Below, piece by piece: positions 18,179 through 28,574 of a stretch of 64,000 bases of DNA; the stretch's first letter is position 1; the number at the start of each line of letters is the position of its first letter. The translations under genes were made by a program, and so were the position numbers. Source of the stretch: Desulforhopalus sp. IMCC35007 (GTDB taxonomy: Bacteria > Desulfobacterota > Desulfobulbia > Desulfobulbales > Desulfocapsaceae); the NCBI RefSeq assembly GCF_005116575.1, contig NZ_SWCN01000005.1:210298-274297 (forward strand). Direction: 5' to 3'. The notes beneath the pieces were generated by a model. It worked only from the letters and a program-made list of their open reading frames with translations, made no database searches and was not told the DNA's origin.

Positions 18179-21100
18179 TTATCTGTAAAGCCAGACGCGC
18201 ATCATGGAGAGCAAACGATTAATGTCCACCGGTTTTGCCAGATAATCATTAGCTCCGGCTGCAATACAATCGTCTTTATCCCGTTGCATCGCTTTGGCTG
18301 TCAGAGCGAGAATAGGCAGTTGAGCAAAGCTGCTACGTGCTCGAATTCTTCTGATGGTTTCGTAGCCATCCATCTGTGGCATCATGATATCCATTAAAAC
18401 CAGATCCACATCGTCTCTTTGGTCAAGTATTTCAAGAGCTTTTCTGCCGTTTTCTGCCTTTATTGTGTTTATACCTTTGTCATTTAACACTTTTGACAAG
18501 GCAAATACGTTACGCATATCGTCATCGACGATGAGGATGTTTCGACCTCTCAAATTTTGATCTGTATCATGCAGTGACGATATCATCTGCCGTTTTTCCT
18601 TGGACATTTTACCCACTATACGGTGCAGGAAAAGGGATGTCTCATCAAGCAGTCGCTCTTCTGAGCGTACACCTTTGATGATGATAGATTCGGAGTACTT
18701 TCTGAGTTGGTTTTCCTCTTCCAGCGATAGTTCTTTTCCTGTGTACACAATAATTGGTGGGAGCGAGAGTGATATATCCTGCGATAGTTTTTTTAACAGA
18801 TCAAAGCCGGACATGTCAGGAAGTCCCAAATCCAATATCATACAGTCATAATGTGTCTTATGAAGCGCGGTGATGGCATCTTTTCCATTGGCAACCTCAT
18901 CGATAACAACATCATTTTCACCGATGAGTTTGCAAATTGCCCGGCGTTGATTTTTATTATCCTCAACAAGTAATATATCCTTCATCTCTTTACTGATTAC
19001 AGACTCGAGGTTGATTAGTGCAGCCTCCAGCTCTTCAAGACTTACGGGTTTGGTCAGGTAGCCAATAGCACCTTTGATAAAAGCTGTCTGAACAGGACTA
19101 TCTGCAGACATAAAGTGAACAGGAATATGACGCATTGACGGGTTTTCTTTGAGCGCTTCAAGCACCGCCCATCCATCGATTCCAGGCAGTTTGATATCCA
19201 GTATAATGGCCTTGGGTTGATGTGTTTCTGCAAGTGCAAGGCCTTCTTCACCGGTGTGAGCGACCAGAACTTTAAAACCTTTGTCTTTACAGAAACGCAA
19301 CAGTGTTGTGGCGAAGTTTTTATCATCTTCAATAATAAGAACGGACTTGTCCTCAGGAGAGAAACACCCCTTGTCGTCTGTAACGCAACTATACTGTTGG
19401 TCTCTGTTTTTAATACTTATAATGGGTGTTTTGACACATGTGTCGCTGTCCAGTGTCGGTATGGTAGATACAAGTGATGGTGCTGCCAGAGGAGAGGGAA
19501 GGGCGCTGAGATCCTTTGGTAAAAAGAGTGTGAAAATCGAACCTGTATGTTCCTTGGTTTCAAGTTGAATCTCACCACCGAGAAGCTGAGCAAGTTCCCG
19601 TGAGATGGACAGTCCAAGGCCGGTTCCTCCATATTGTCTGTTGCTACCGCTCTGCACCTGTTGAAAAGCCTCAAAGATAAGCTTCTTTTGATCTTCAGGA
19701 ATGCCTATACCGGTATCTATTACCGCAAAGGCCAGAGTGTTTTGACAGGTGAGGTTTGGTTGATTGAACACCTGATTTTCATCAGGTTGGTAAATTTTGA
19801 CAACAACTCCTCCCTTGCTGGTAAATTTAAAAGAATTGGCAATGAAGTTTTTTAATATTTGTTCAATGCGTTGTCCGTCACTTATGATAGTTGAAGGGGT
19901 ATCAGTGCTGATAGTAATTTCAAAAGATAGACCTTTATCTGTAGCGAGCTGCCTGAAGGTTCTATTGAGGGAGTCTCGTAAAACGGTTAATGGCATCTCG
20001 GAAATTCTCAATTCCATTTTTCCGGCTTCGATCTTGGAAAGATCAAGTATTTCGTTGATGAGAGAAAGTAGATCGTTGCCACTGTTATGAATGATTTGAG
20101 CCGATTCAACCTGTTCTTCGCGTAGATTTCCTTCTTTGTTGTCTGCAAGCAGGCCAGAGAGCAACAACAGGCTATTGAGTGGTGTTCGCAATTCATGGGA
20201 CATGTTTGCCAGGAACTCGGACTTATATTTACTGGCACTTGCCAGGTCTGTGGCTTTTTGCTCAAGATCCTTGCGTAGCTGTTCCAGGGATTTATTCTTT
20301 TCTTCAATAAATTTTTTATGACGTTCAAGGTAGTTTGTTTTTTCTTCAAGCTCCTCATTGGCAGCTTGCAGTTCTTCCTGCTGCTCTTTCAACTTGCTTT
20401 CAGACGTCATTAGTAATTGAGTCTGTTCTTCGAGCTCCTCGTTTGAAGCTTGTAACGCTTCCTGTTGTTGATATAATTCTTCGGCTTGTTGTCTGGTTTG
20501 CAGCAAAGCAGCATTGAGATCAAACCTGGATCTGGCCGAGGCGAGGATTATAGCAATACTGCCGGCGGTCTCTTCCAAAAACTGATTTTCAGATTTATTG
20601 AGATTCTTAATCGCACCCAATTCTAACACGGCTTCAACCTGATCGTTGTAAATGCATGGTACAATGACCAACTGGCTTGGGGCCACACTACCTATACCTG
20701 AGCTTACAGAAATATAGTCTTGAGGAAGATCTGTTATCTTAAGGATTTTCTTTTCATATGCGGCCTGGCCAAGGAGGCTTTCACCTGTCTTGAAGGATTT
20801 TAGAAATCCTGCTCCGGGTTGAAATGCATAACCTGCAGTATATCTGAAGGTTTCATTGCCATCATAGGCATACATGAGACCAACTTGCTGCTTGAGATAA
20901 CTGGCAATAAAGGTGATTACATTTGTGCATATTTGTTCTTGTGACTGGTCTCCTCGTAACTGATTGTCAAGATCTGTAATACCTTTTTCTAACCACTTTT
21001 GGTGCTTATCGTATTCGTGTGCCGCCTCAAGACTTTCAGCCATGAGATTAAAGGATTCCGTAACGGATCCTAATTCGTTCGAGCCGTTAACCGGAATCCT

Positions 21101-22093
21101 GTGAGAGAGATCGCCCGCACCGATCAGTTGTGCACCCGATTGTAGCCGAAGCAATGGTTTAAATGTTTTTATTGAAAAATAGAGAGAGAGGAGCACGGCA
21201 ATAGCAAGGACAATCATGAGCAGGATGGTCTGTCTTTTGCTGATGAGATTTACAGCAATAAGCGCTTCATCCACAGGTTGGGCGACAACAATGAGCAGCT
21301 TGGGTTCAGCCACCTCGTGAGCATTGGATATTACTTTGATATTATAGCGATTAAAGTATGTTCCGTTGGTATTTTTATTTTTGGCACCAGCTGCAAAATC
21401 CTTAACTATAGGATTATATAGCGCATTTTCTCCTGCCAGGACGGCACTATGGTCAGGATAAGCTATATACTGTCCCTCAGTGTTAACCACATAAACGTAG
21501 CCCGTCTCTCCAACTTGTAAGTCAGGTATAAAATTTACCAGCTTTTCCATATCGATTTCAACGACTAGTACAGCGGTAACCTGTCTATCCATGGCGCTGA
21601 GTAAGGGAATCTTCGCATTTAAGAGTAACAGATTGTCCTTGTTTTTATATAAAGATCCAATAGTACTATGAAGACTTGCTGTATTACTGAAATATTTGTG
21701 GTCAGCATTTACGCCGAAATCTTTGAGGTTGTATATAGTATCGCGGCCGATTTTTACGAATTCGCGACCATCGGATTTTACTATGGCCAGGGTATAAAGA
21801 GAGGGGTTTGATGATATCAGTAATTGTAGAATCGATTCCTGATCCGTTATCTCTGCACTTTCAAGTTCAGTACCTTCGGCAACAAGTTGGATCTTTTCCA
21901 GTGTACCGCTGAGAGAAACTTCGATCAGCTTTGCAGCATTGTAGGCTACTCTCGTTTGAATCTCAGCAACCGATTGCAAACGGACGTGACGAATGTCTTG
22001 AATCGTGCTGATACCAAATCCGGCTAGAGGAACAATGGCCAACAGGAGAATGAACACTGTCAATCTGACGCTTAACCGATTCCACCATTTCAT
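18179..22093 (-). CDS. Hybrid sensor kinase, Cache-HAMP-GAF-HisKA-HATPase-REC-REC-REC
   Basis: A 1304-residue inner-membrane kinase. TM1 lies at about residues 10-30, a periplasmic Cache sensor at about 35-280, TM2 at about 290-310, HAMP to about 365, GAF at about 385-540, and a Gln/Glu-rich coiled coil at about 540-625. HisKA has phospho-His H633 in 'FLANMSHELRTPLNS'. HATPase ends with 'GTGLGLSISREL', and three receivers follow, with 'LDIKLPGIDGW', 'LDLGLPDMSGF' and 'MDIMMPQMDGYE'. The architecture is that of a phosphorelay hub. It follows the periplasmic binding protein gene by 15 bases and precedes cheR by 20, so the binding protein may deliver ligand to its sensor. Confidence 0.93.
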   Translation of the reverse strand: MKWWNRLSVRLTVFILLLAIVPLAGFGISTIQDIRHVRLQSVAEIQTRVAYNAAKLIEVSLSGTLEKIQLVAEGTELESAEITDQESILQLLISSNPSLYTLAIVKSDGREFVKIGRDTIYNLKDFGVNADHKYFSNTASLHSTIGSLYKNKDNLLLLNAKIPLLSAMDRQVTAVLVVEIDMEKLVNFIPDLQVGETGYVYVVNTEGQYIAYPDHSAVLAGENALYNPIVKDFAAGAKNKNTNGTYFNRYNIKVISNAHEVAEPKLLIVVAQPVDEALIAVNLISKRQTILLMIVLAIAVLLSLYFSIKTFKPLLRLQSGAQLIGAGDLSHRIPVNGSNELGSVTESFNLMAESLEAAHEYDKHQKWLEKGITDLDNQLRGDQSQEQICTNVITFIASYLKQQVGLMYAYDGNETFRYTAGYAFQPGAGFLKSFKTGESLLGQAAYEKKILKITDLPQDYISVSSGIGSVAPSQLVIVPCIYNDQVEAVLELGAIKNLNKSENQFLEETAGSIAIILASARSRFDLNAALLQTRQQAEELYQQQEALQASNEELEEQTQLLMTSESKLKEQQEELQAANEELEEKTNYLERHKKFIEEKNKSLEQLRKDLEQKATDLASASKYKSEFLANMSHELRTPLNSLLLLSGLLADNKEGNLREEQVESAQIIHNSGNDLLSLINEILDLSKIEAGKMELRISEMPLTVLRDSLNRTFRQLATDKGLSFEITISTDTPSTIISDGQRIEQILKNFIANSFKFTSKGGVVVKIYQPDENQVFNQPNLTCQNTLAFAVIDTGIGIPEDQKKLIFEAFQQVQSGSNRQYGGTGLGLSISRELAQLLGGEIQLETKEHTGSIFTLFLPKDLSALPSPLAAPSLVSTIPTLDSDTCVKTPIISIKNRDQQYSCVTDDKGCFSPEDKSVLIIEDDKNFATTLLRFCKDKGFKVLVAHTGEEGLALAETHQPKAIILDIKLPGIDGWAVLEALKENPSMRHIPVHFMSADSPVQTAFIKGAIGYLTKPVSLEELEAALINLESVISKEMKDILLVEDNKNQRRAICKLIGENDVVIDEVANGKDAITALHKTHYDCMILDLGLPDMSGFDLLKKLSQDISLSLPPIIVYTGKELSLEEENQLRKYSESIIIKGVRSEERLLDETSLFLHRIVGKMSKEKRQMISSLHDTDQNLRGRNILIVDDDMRNVFALSKVLNDKGINTIKAENGRKALEILDQRDDVDLVLMDIMMPQMDGYETIRRIRARSSFAQLPILALTAKAMQRDKDDCIAAGANDYLAKPVDINRLLSMMRVWLYR

Positions 22094-22108
22094 AATGCGC
22101 TCTTTCGA

Positions 22109-23164
22109 CTAAAATTGAATATCAACTATCTGATCGGCAATGCGCCAGACACGACTGGTAAAGTGTAAGCCGAGTCTTTCAACTATGTTTTTGTTGATTA
22201 TAAGCTCGATTTTTTCAGGGGTTTCTATTGGAATGTCCTTGGGGGCTATCCCTTTTACTATCTTGTGTACCAACCGTGCAGCCTGCCTTCCATCATTGTA
22301 CTGTGAACCACAATATGAGGCGATTGCACCAGATTCAATACTTGTCATGTCATGACCAAATACAGGAATTCCCTCCTCCATGGCTTTAGGGAAGATGATT
22401 GTTTTCAGAGCCTTACGGATTGGTGCAATTGGCAGCTCGAAGATAACATCAATGTGTGATTTTGACAGTGCTGCAGTTGCCTTAATAATATCGTCCTGGG
22501 TTTCCACTTCTACAACCTGCAATTCAAAACCTAGCTCGTCAGCACTTTTTCTTGCAACAGCCAGTGATTGAACTGATGGTACTATAGATGGGACATGGAA
22601 ACAGAAAAGCTTTCGAGCTTTAGGGAACATTTTCCGGATAAACCAGAGTCTTTTGGCCATTAGCTTCGTATCATTGGTATCTATTCCTGTGAAATTATTA
22701 CCGGAACTTGCCATGCTAGCTACAATTTTTCGTTCAACTGAGGATGCGGCCAAGAGAAAAACAACGGGAATACTGCTTCCCGCTGAGGCAAACAGCAGGG
22801 CATCAGCCTCTATGCCTCCGGCGGCTATTACCACGTCAGGTTTCTCTGCAATCAGTTCTGCTGCAAGCTCTGGGAGTTTGTCTCGATCTCCTGCAGCATC
22901 CTTTATCTCATAGATAAAGGTGTTTCCCTCAGCCCTCTCATGTAAGGCAAGTCCATCTTGTAAGCCCTTAATCGGACTATTACGTATATTGCTGGACTTG
23001 AGAATAGTGACACGGATAGATTTGGCAAAAACGGTATGTGCCTGAAAAATGGTTGTATATACAGTTGAGAGTAAAAAGAATAAAAAAATACAAGAGAATT
23101 TCTTTAGAGGTGGCAGGCTAGGTGTTTTAAGCTTTTTCTCATATAAAGAGCTTTTCAACATCAT
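22109..23164 (-). CDS. Periplasmic ABC-type substrate-binding protein (ABC_sub_bind family)
   Basis: A 351-residue protein with an N-terminal hydrophobic segment (about residues 25-45) ending at 'VFA-KS', consistent with a signal peptide after a long basic leader. The remainder has the two-lobe fold of the ABC_sub_bind (TrpX-like, PF04392) family: 'VTILKSSNIRNSPIKGLQDGL', 'KPDVVIAAGGIEADALLFA', 'GIPVFGHDMTSIESGAIAS' and 'YNDGRQAARLVHKIVKG'. No ABC permease or ATPase gene is next to it; instead it is the first gene of the kinase/CheR/CheB operon. That makes a sensory rather than transport role likely. The ligand is unknown. Confidence 0.85.
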   Translation of the reverse strand: MMLKSSLYEKKLKTPSLPPLKKFSCIFLFFLLSTVYTTIFQAHTVFAKSIRVTILKSSNIRNSPIKGLQDGLALHERAEGNTFIYEIKDAAGDRDKLPELAAELIAEKPDVVIAAGGIEADALLFASAGSSIPVVFLLAASSVERKIVASMASSGNNFTGIDTNDTKLMAKRLWFIRKMFPKARKLFCFHVPSIVPSVQSLAVARKSADELGFELQVVEVETQDDIIKATAALSKSHIDVIFELPIAPIRKALKTIIFPKAMEEGIPVFGHDMTSIESGAIASYCGSQYNDGRQAARLVHKIVKGIAPKDIPIETPEKIELIINKNIVERLGLHFTSRVWRIADQIVDIQF

Positions 23165-24032
23165 TTTGAGTCACTCCGTGTAGGTGGAGAATTTTCGTTT
23201 TTTATTTGCATTAAGTTTTCCTGTCTTGAGACATCAGAACAAGCCCAACTTGCATCCACCATCCTTGGCGGTACAGCGGGTTTTTACATGAGCACTGAAT
23301 GTCAGTTATCCGATCAGAACCACGTTCTTAATTATGTTACCAATAAAGTGTCTTTTAAAAGTATTATCATGATTCTAGCCGCTTATGTTAGCGTCAAATA
23401 GTCAGGCCAGATATCTCTATAAAATAGTATAAGTAAAAGGCTATCATAATATAAATGGCGAGTCCAATTTCTTTAAGAAGAGTGCCGAAACTATGTAGAG
23501 TACAAGTTGAGTTCTAAGGCCATGTTCAAGGCAACGGATATGAATGTGCAGAGCCGCTCGCCAGATTACGTGCCAGATTTGGGAGATCAGGGATATATAT
23601 TGTCCTGCTATAGAAATTCCAGTTTCTCTATTACTGGTATAAGATTTGAGAAATAAATGAACCCAAGGTGGATTTTTGTATTTGATTGACGGAATTATCA
23701 CCGGACTTGATTACATGGTGCGTCGAAATCATGAAGAGATATAGGATGTTTAAACAGTGTCTGGATCCATAATGGAAGAACTGGCCTCGGATATCGCAGT
23801 AAGGTTGTAAAGATATGGAAGTGAATATTGTTCAAATGGAACTGATTCCAGTTCAAGGTACCCCGTTAATATTGCCACATCTAGGGCCCAATTTCCTGTC
23901 AATTCCTAAATTACAGGTGTCAACTCATGTTCCCTAACATTTGAAAGACAACTATTGTCACCTATTTTCCAATGTGGCACGGTAAGAAAATCAGACATCA
24001 TGACATTTGCGATTATCATGCGGAAAAGGTTA
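23165..24032. other. Intergenic region without a supported gene
   Basis: About 870 bases between the signalling operon and the HxlR gene. It includes the promoter of the minus-strand signalling operon, but no clear motif was recognised. An 85-codon frame at 23444-23701 on the minus strand lacks a ribosome binding site and protein-like composition. Confidence 0.5.
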
Positions 24033-24383
24033 TCAGGTGTTGTCCACGTCTTTAACCTCCTCAATACCTAATTGCGTTACCGCCCAGGTGTGCATCATTT
24101 TAAGAATCGGAAACGCAGTTTTTCCAAGCTCGGTAAGAGTATATTCAACACGGGGTGGAACTTCAGGGTATACGGTCCTTACCACCAGTCCATCCCGTTC
24201 CAACTCTTTGAGCTGCTGAGTGAGCATCTTCTGGCTCACTCCCGGTACGATTCGTTCCAGCTCCATATATCGTTTCGTCCCGTCATTTAGGTGCCAGAGC
24301 ATCAAGCATTTCCATTTTCCGCTTAACATATCCATGGATATCTCTACCGGACAATGATACTGCTTCTTCTTCCACTGAATCAT
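24033..24383 (-). CDS. HxlR family transcriptional regulator
   Basis: A 116-residue winged helix protein of the HxlR type. The N-terminal Cys of the family is in 'YHCPVEISMDMLSGKWKCLM', followed by the recognition region 'RIVPGVSQKMLTQQLKELERDGLV' and the wing 'RTVYPEVPPRVEYTLTELG'. Members sense aldehydes, quinones or thiol-reactive stress and usually control a divergent gene. Here the divergent partner is the VOC protein at 24557. A good binding site (AGGAAGGG) precedes the ATG, and a perfect inverted repeat in the shared promoter region is a likely operator. Confidence 0.92.
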   Translation of the reverse strand: MIQWKKKQYHCPVEISMDMLSGKWKCLMLWHLNDGTKRYMELERIVPGVSQKMLTQQLKELERDGLVVRTVYPEVPPRVEYTLTELGKTAFPILKMMHTWAVTQLGIEEVKDVDNT

Positions 24384-24450
24384 TATTTCAAACCCTTCCT
24401 CAAAAAAAAATCTCTCGGTACGCCATATATCTCAGCAATTCAAACCAAAA

Positions 24451-24465
24451 GGTTCGTGTCGAACC
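24451..24465. promoter_or_regulatory. Putative HxlR operator in the divergent promoter
   Basis: GGTTCG-TGT-CGAACC is a perfect 6-base-arm palindrome in the 173-base region between the divergent hxlR-type and VOC genes. It overlaps a second small palindrome, AACC-AAAA-GGTT (24443-24454). HxlR regulators bind such short inverted repeats; binding here is inferred. Confidence 0.55.
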
Positions 24466-24556
24466 AAAGGGTGCCTTCTTGTTCCATTACTTCAACTGGT
24501 TATCTTTTACAGTGTTCGAAACAGGCATAAACTAACCACAACACCAGGAGATAACA

Positions 24557-25060
24557 ATGACATATCCAAGAACATTCTCCCATATCGGGATATCTGTAAC
24601 TGATTTAGAAAAAGCTGTAGAATTTTATACCAAAGTACTTGGCTGGTACGTCATCATGCCTCCGACTGAAATTGTATCAGACGATTCTGCAATCGGAATA
24701 ATGTGCGATGATGTTTTCGGAAAAGGCTGGGAGCGATTTAAGATTGCCCACCTTGCAACCGGGGATAGAGTTGGCGTAGAAATATTTGAGTTCAAAAACG
24801 CTGAACTCCGAGAAGATAATTTTGAGTTTTGGAAGAACGGAGTATTTCATTTTGCTGTTCAGGACCCTGATATTGAGGGCCTTGCTGCTAAGATTGTAGA
24901 ACACGGCGGCAAGCAGAGAATGCCGGTCAGAGAGTACTATCCAGGTGAAAAACCCTATCGTATGGTATATTGCGAGGATCCTTTCGGTAATATAATTGAG
25001 CTATATTCCCATAGCTACGAATTGACGTACTCCGCTGGTGCATACCAGGATAAACTGTAG
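24557..25060 (+). CDS. VOC-family (glyoxalase/bleomycin-resistance fold) protein
   Basis: A 167-residue protein with two beta-alpha-beta-beta-beta units. The usual metal ligands are visible: His in 'FSHIGISVTDLEKAVEFY', Glu in 'VGVEIFEF', His in 'VFHFAVQDPDIEG', and Glu in 'DPFGNIIELYSHS'. The family includes lactoylglutathione lyase, methylmalonyl-CoA epimerase, dioxygenases and resistance proteins; the exact reaction is unclear. It is divergent from an HxlR regulator, fitting a role in removing a reactive aldehyde or aromatic compound. The start is set by GGAGATAACA before the ATG. Confidence 0.88.
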   Translation: MTYPRTFSHIGISVTDLEKAVEFYTKVLGWYVIMPPTEIVSDDSAIGIMCDDVFGKGWERFKIAHLATGDRVGVEIFEFKNAELREDNFEFWKNGVFHFAVQDPDIEGLAAKIVEHGGKQRMPVREYYPGEKPYRMVYCEDPFGNIIELYSHSYELTYSAGAYQDKL

Positions 25061-25075
25061 AGCCCTCCCAAAAAA

Positions 25076-25101
25076 CGTACCCTGCGTTCTTGCAGGGTAC
25101 G
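25076..25101. terminator. Perfect hairpin downstream of the VOC gene
   Basis: CGTACCCTGC pairs perfectly with GCAGGGTACG around a 6-base loop. On the plus strand no T run follows directly. On the minus strand the stem is followed by six T residues, so it would terminate transcription coming from the right. It may act weakly in both directions. Confidence 0.6.
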
Positions 25102-25521
25102 CTGATTCCAAAAGTTACCCTTGTTTTTTAAAAAACAATCAGCCTATCGGACCATTGTAGATATTTTCTTGTACTGAATGTAGCCCTGGCCAAATTGTAC
25201 GGTTACAATTGGCAGATGACCCATGTTTTGAGACGACTGGTAACACTTTTTTTTATTTCGTAATACGGACTCTGGTGATATATTACCTGCAGTGTAGGCA
25301 AACAAGCTGGTACCTTCACGGTAGAAACTACAATTACGATGTTCACGAAAAAATCAGGGTAGACGTAGGAAGGAGGATGTTGAATAGTGCCTTTTGGTTG
25401 CTCACTGCTTGTTCAATAGAGATTGTATGGCAGAAGCGAACTAAAATCAGCAAGAGCCATCGCGGCGTTCTCCTCAACCATCCGTAGAATAGTGAATTGA
25501 ATACCAAAGAGGACATTAAAA
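25102..25521. other. Intergenic region before trmO
   Basis: About 420 bases. A 92-codon frame at 25209-25487 has no ribosome binding site and no recognisable protein character, so I see no gene here. The promoter of trmO should be near the right end. Confidence 0.45.
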
Positions 25522-26076
25522 ATGAATATGAACAATCCTTATCAAACGACAATGCACATTCATCCTGTTGGCACGGTATCTAGCCCCATCAAAGATCTCT
25601 CACTGAAAGCCGGAGAATCAGGTCTTGAACGTCAGGAGAATGACGGAGAAATCAGAGAAAACCACCAACGGATAAAGGAAACAGTTTGTGATTTGGTTAT
25701 TGCCAAGGAATGGCAGGAACTGCTTGACGGCATTGAGGAGTTTTCTCACGCCCTTGTACTTTATTGGCCGCACCTTCTGGATACAGACAGGCGGAGGATT
25801 AAAAAAGTTCACCCCATGGGGAGAAAGGATCTTCCGTTGACCGGCATTTTCGCCACGCGCAGCCCGGCCCGTCCCAACCCAATCCTTGTATCGGTGGTGA
25901 AAATTGTTGAAAGGGAAAAAAATATTTTGAGAGTTGTGGGACTGGAGGCAGTCGACGGAAGTCCTGTTCTGGATATCAAACCACATGTCAAATCGTATGA
26001 TACCTTGGAAAACCCAAAGCTAGCACCATGGATGGAACAAATCCAAAGAGAACTCGAAGGTGAGGATGTCAAATAA
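25522..26076 (+). CDS. trmO: TrmO/UPF0066-type tRNA (t6A37) N6-methyltransferase
   Basis: A 184-residue protein of the TsaA/TrmO family, which uses SAM to methylate N6-threonylcarbamoyladenosine at position 37 of certain tRNAs. Family signatures are visible: 'IHPVGTVSSP' at the N-terminus, the 'LDGIEEFSHALVLYWPH' motif, 'GIFATRSPARPNPI' in the beta-barrel core, and 'VDGSPVLDIKPHVKSYD'. It spans only the catalytic domain, without the C-terminal extension of the E. coli enzyme. Some family members stand alone next to metal- or methyl-transfer genes, so another methyl acceptor cannot be excluded. GAGGA precedes the ATG by about 8 bases. Confidence 0.88.
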   Translation: MNMNNPYQTTMHIHPVGTVSSPIKDLSLKAGESGLERQENDGEIRENHQRIKETVCDLVIAKEWQELLDGIEEFSHALVLYWPHLLDTDRRRIKKVHPMGRKDLPLTGIFATRSPARPNPILVSVVKIVEREKNILRVVGLEAVDGSPVLDIKPHVKSYDTLENPKLAPWMEQIQRELEGEDVK

Positions 26077-26525
26077 AAACGGACATTGTTGTGACGCGTC
26101 TTTTCAGCCCTGTTTACTTTTCTTTTCGTTTTTTTGAGGTTGTAAATTTTTATCTCCTCTTCCTCTTTTGATCGGCAATAACGAAAACGTCTCATAACAA
26201 ACGAAGGGCTCAAAGCTGCCATTTTGAGCCCTCCTGCAGGTATCCCAGCAAACACTTGTGGCTAAGCACGGTTCTCGTTGTTGCTCAAGAGGGAAGAATG
26301 GAGATCAATGCACTGAAGGCAGGTCCAACAGACTCTTATAGGCAAGTGACCATTATCTTTTGTAGCTGGTGATGACTCGATAAGAAAATAATCCACAGTA
26401 ACCAGGGCAGACCATGGTTTCAATCATTTAAAATATATGCAATTGCGTTTGCCTGTTGCCACCTGTCAGGAAAGCCTGTGCAAATATAATGTTTGAAAGC
26501 TTGTCACTTCAGTTTTGAACCTCTC
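26077..26525. other. Convergent intergenic region with a hairpin
   Basis: About 450 bases between convergent genes. A hairpin at 26205-26232 (AGGGCTCAAA paired with TTTGAGCCCT, loop of 8) lacks a T run on either side but may still help separate the two transcripts. No gene is supported. Confidence 0.5.
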
Positions 26526-28574
26526 TCATACCTTGAAGCGGCCCGTGACTTCTTGCATCTTAGCTGTCATTTCACTCAGATTAGCAGCACTTTTACGCAC
26601 CATGGTACTACTTTCAGTCAACTCCAGAGAGGAGTGGCTGACCTCAGCGATATCCTTGGCGACTTCTCCTGAAACCATGGATATCTGAGATACGTTGCTG
26701 GCCACTTCCTGAAGGCCGGTTGAGGCCTGTTCAATATTTTCAGCAATGTCGTTGGTGGTGGAGGTTTGATTTTCCACGGCGGAAGCAATGGAGTCAACTA
26801 TGGTGTTCACCTCGTTGATGACCCGGAGAATTTCCTGGATCTCATCCACAGTCTTGCCGGTTGAATCTTGTATTCCCTTGATCCTGGTGTTGATCTCGAT
26901 AGTGGCCATGGCGGTCTGTTTGGCCAGTTCTTTGATCTCGTTGGCAACTACCGCAAAACCTTTTCCTGCATCTCCGGCCCTCGCGGCTTCAATGGTGGCA
27001 TTCAGGGCCAGAAGGTTCGTCTGCTCGGAGATCTCAGTAATGGTTTCAGTTACCCTGCCGATCTCCTGAGCGGCATCTCCTAGGACGCTAATCAGTTCAT
27101 AGGAGCTCCGGGTACGCACCACAGCCTCATTGGTCATGGTCCGGGCGTTTTTGGTGCTGCCGGCAATCTCTTTTCCCGCTGCGGCAATGGTTCCAGTGGA
27201 TTCAGCCACCGTACTCACATTGACCGCAGCTTCTTCTACAGCAGCGGCTACGGTGTTCATATTAATGCTCATCTCTTCGGCGGCAGCGGCTACACCATTA
27301 GCCCTGGATTGAATATTTGATGTCGCCCCGCTCATCTGTTCTGCGAGAGCTGCCAGCTCCTGCCCAGAGTGGTTCAGGGTAACGCCGTTGTTTTGAATCT
27401 GGCTGATCATCCCGCCAAGAGTGGTGAGCAACTTGTCAATGGAACGTCCAAGAACTCCAATTTCGTCTTTAGCAGTAAAGCCCATTCGTTTCGTCAGGTC
27501 TCCCTCTCCTTCGGCAAGGTCAAGAGCAACATGGATTGCTTGGTTCAGTCCTCTGATCAAGCTCAAAGAAGTGGTTATCACAAGCATAATGCTGGCAGCA
27601 AGGATGGCGACAAAACTGACCCCAATTATGGTCAGCTTTCTCTGCATGGTTTTGACCTGTAAAATAGCAGACTGGATAATGTTTTGTGCAAGTGTATCAT
27701 CAACGCTCTTAAGGAGATTGATTTTATTCGTAATGGTCTTGAACCATATTTCCGGATCAATCCCAAAGGTTTTTGTGTTGTCTAGGCCGACGTTCAACGC
27801 TACCTGTCGCATGCGCGCCACTTCATCGACATCGTTTCCGCGAACGGTTTCATTATAGATTCTCATAGCTTCGACGGTTGATTCGGCGCGAAAGGCGTCG
27901 AGATAATTTTCTTGGGCAGCGAGAAGTTGCAGGAAGCGGCTGTAGGTCTCCGTGGTAAATGAACCTTTGCTGAATACGGCACTTAGAGTGGCCCGTTCTA
28001 TTCCAGCTCGTTCCTTGCCCTGAAGAAAATTGACATAGGCAAAGAGTTGAGTGGTGATTCCAGGGTTATCGCTGAGATGGCTTGTGGCGGAAATGGTATC
28101 CAGGAGTGTTTTAATAAGGGCAGTGTAGTAGTGAATGACCTCTTTTGTTTCCATCTGCTGGCTACTGACCTTTTGCCGGGTTCTGTCGAGTTCCTTGAGG
28201 ATAGTTTCAACCTGGCGGGTTTTCACGGCGAGTGTCGCTCCTGCAGCTTGTTCCTGGAGAGTGGTCAACGATTTTCTATAGTTCGCAGATTTCTCGTCGG
28301 TTGCAGTTCGTTGGTTATCGAGGATTACCTCAAATTTTGTTCCCTTACTGGCGAGAAATCCAGAAGAGGCCCCACGTTCTTTTTGTAGCTCGTGAACCAG
28401 CAGGCTGATCTGCCCACTGAATTCGACCATGGTGATGATATTCTTATCAGACCGGACCTTGGCATAAGTCGTGACCAAATTGATACCGGAGGTGACGAGG
28501 TAGCCGCACATGGGGAGCAAGATAATGAGGCCGATCTTAGTTTTGATAGAGAGATTCTGTAGGAGATGTTTCAT
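26526..28574 (-). CDS. Methyl-accepting chemotaxis protein with NIT (nitrate/nitrite-sensing) domain
   Basis: A membrane chemoreceptor of 682 residues. TM1 lies at about residues 12-32. A periplasmic NIT domain follows (about 40-310), marked by '[20 protein letters not shown]'. TM2 is at about 315-340, HAMP at about 340-395 ('[21 protein letters not shown]'), and then the signalling hairpin with the near-invariant tip '[18 protein letters not shown]' and '[13 protein letters not shown]'. NIT domains sense nitrate, nitrite or other small ligands. The frame is open 100 codons further upstream, but those residues look non-coding. ATG 28574 begins '[16 protein letters not shown]', the typical start, and is chosen here. 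CheR and CheB enzymes encoded at 16.7-18.2 kb could act on it. Confidence 0.9.
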   Translation of the reverse strand: MKHLLQNLSIKTKIGLIILLPMCGYLVTSGINLVTTYAKVRSDKNIITMVEFSGQISLLVHELQKERGASSGFLASKGTKFEVILDNQRTATDEKSANYRKSLTTLQEQAAGATLAVKTRQVETILKELDRTRQKVSSQQMETKEVIHYYTALIKTLLDTISATSHLSDNPGITTQLFAYVNFLQGKERAGIERATLSAVFSKGSFTTETYSRFLQLLAAQENYLDAFRAESTVEAMRIYNETVRGNDVDEVARMRQVALNVGLDNTKTFGIDPEIWFKTITNKINLLKSVDDTLAQNIIQSAILQVKTMQRKLTIIGVSFVAILAASIMLVITTSLSLIRGLNQAIHVALDLAEGEGDLTKRMGFTAKDEIGVLGRSIDKLLTTLGGMISQIQNNGVTLNHSGQELAALAEQMSGATSNIQSRANGVAAAAEEMSINMNTVAAAVEEAAVNVSTVAESTGTIAAAGKEIAGSTKNARTMTNEAVVRTRSSYELISVLGDAAQEIGRVTETITEISEQTNLLALNATIEAARAGDAGKGFAVVANEIKELAKQTAMATIEINTRIKGIQDSTGKTVDEIQEILRVINEVNTIVDSIASAVENQTSTTNDIAENIEQASTGLQEVASNVSQISMVSGEVAKDIAEVSHSSLELTESSTMVRKSAANLSEMTAKMQEVTGRFKV

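Noticed and set aside
23444..23701. 85-codon minus-strand frame
   Set aside because: No binding site and no similarity to a known family by eye.
25240..25248. GTAACACTT as another site of the arr regulator
   Set aside because: Single copy in a region unrelated to arsenic; about what chance would give in 64 kb.
25209..25487. 92-codon plus-strand frame before trmO
   Set aside because: Lacks a ribosome binding site and has irregular composition; no family features.
26205..26232. Hairpin after trmO as an intrinsic terminator
   Set aside because: No T run follows on either strand, so it is recorded only as a hairpin in the spacer.
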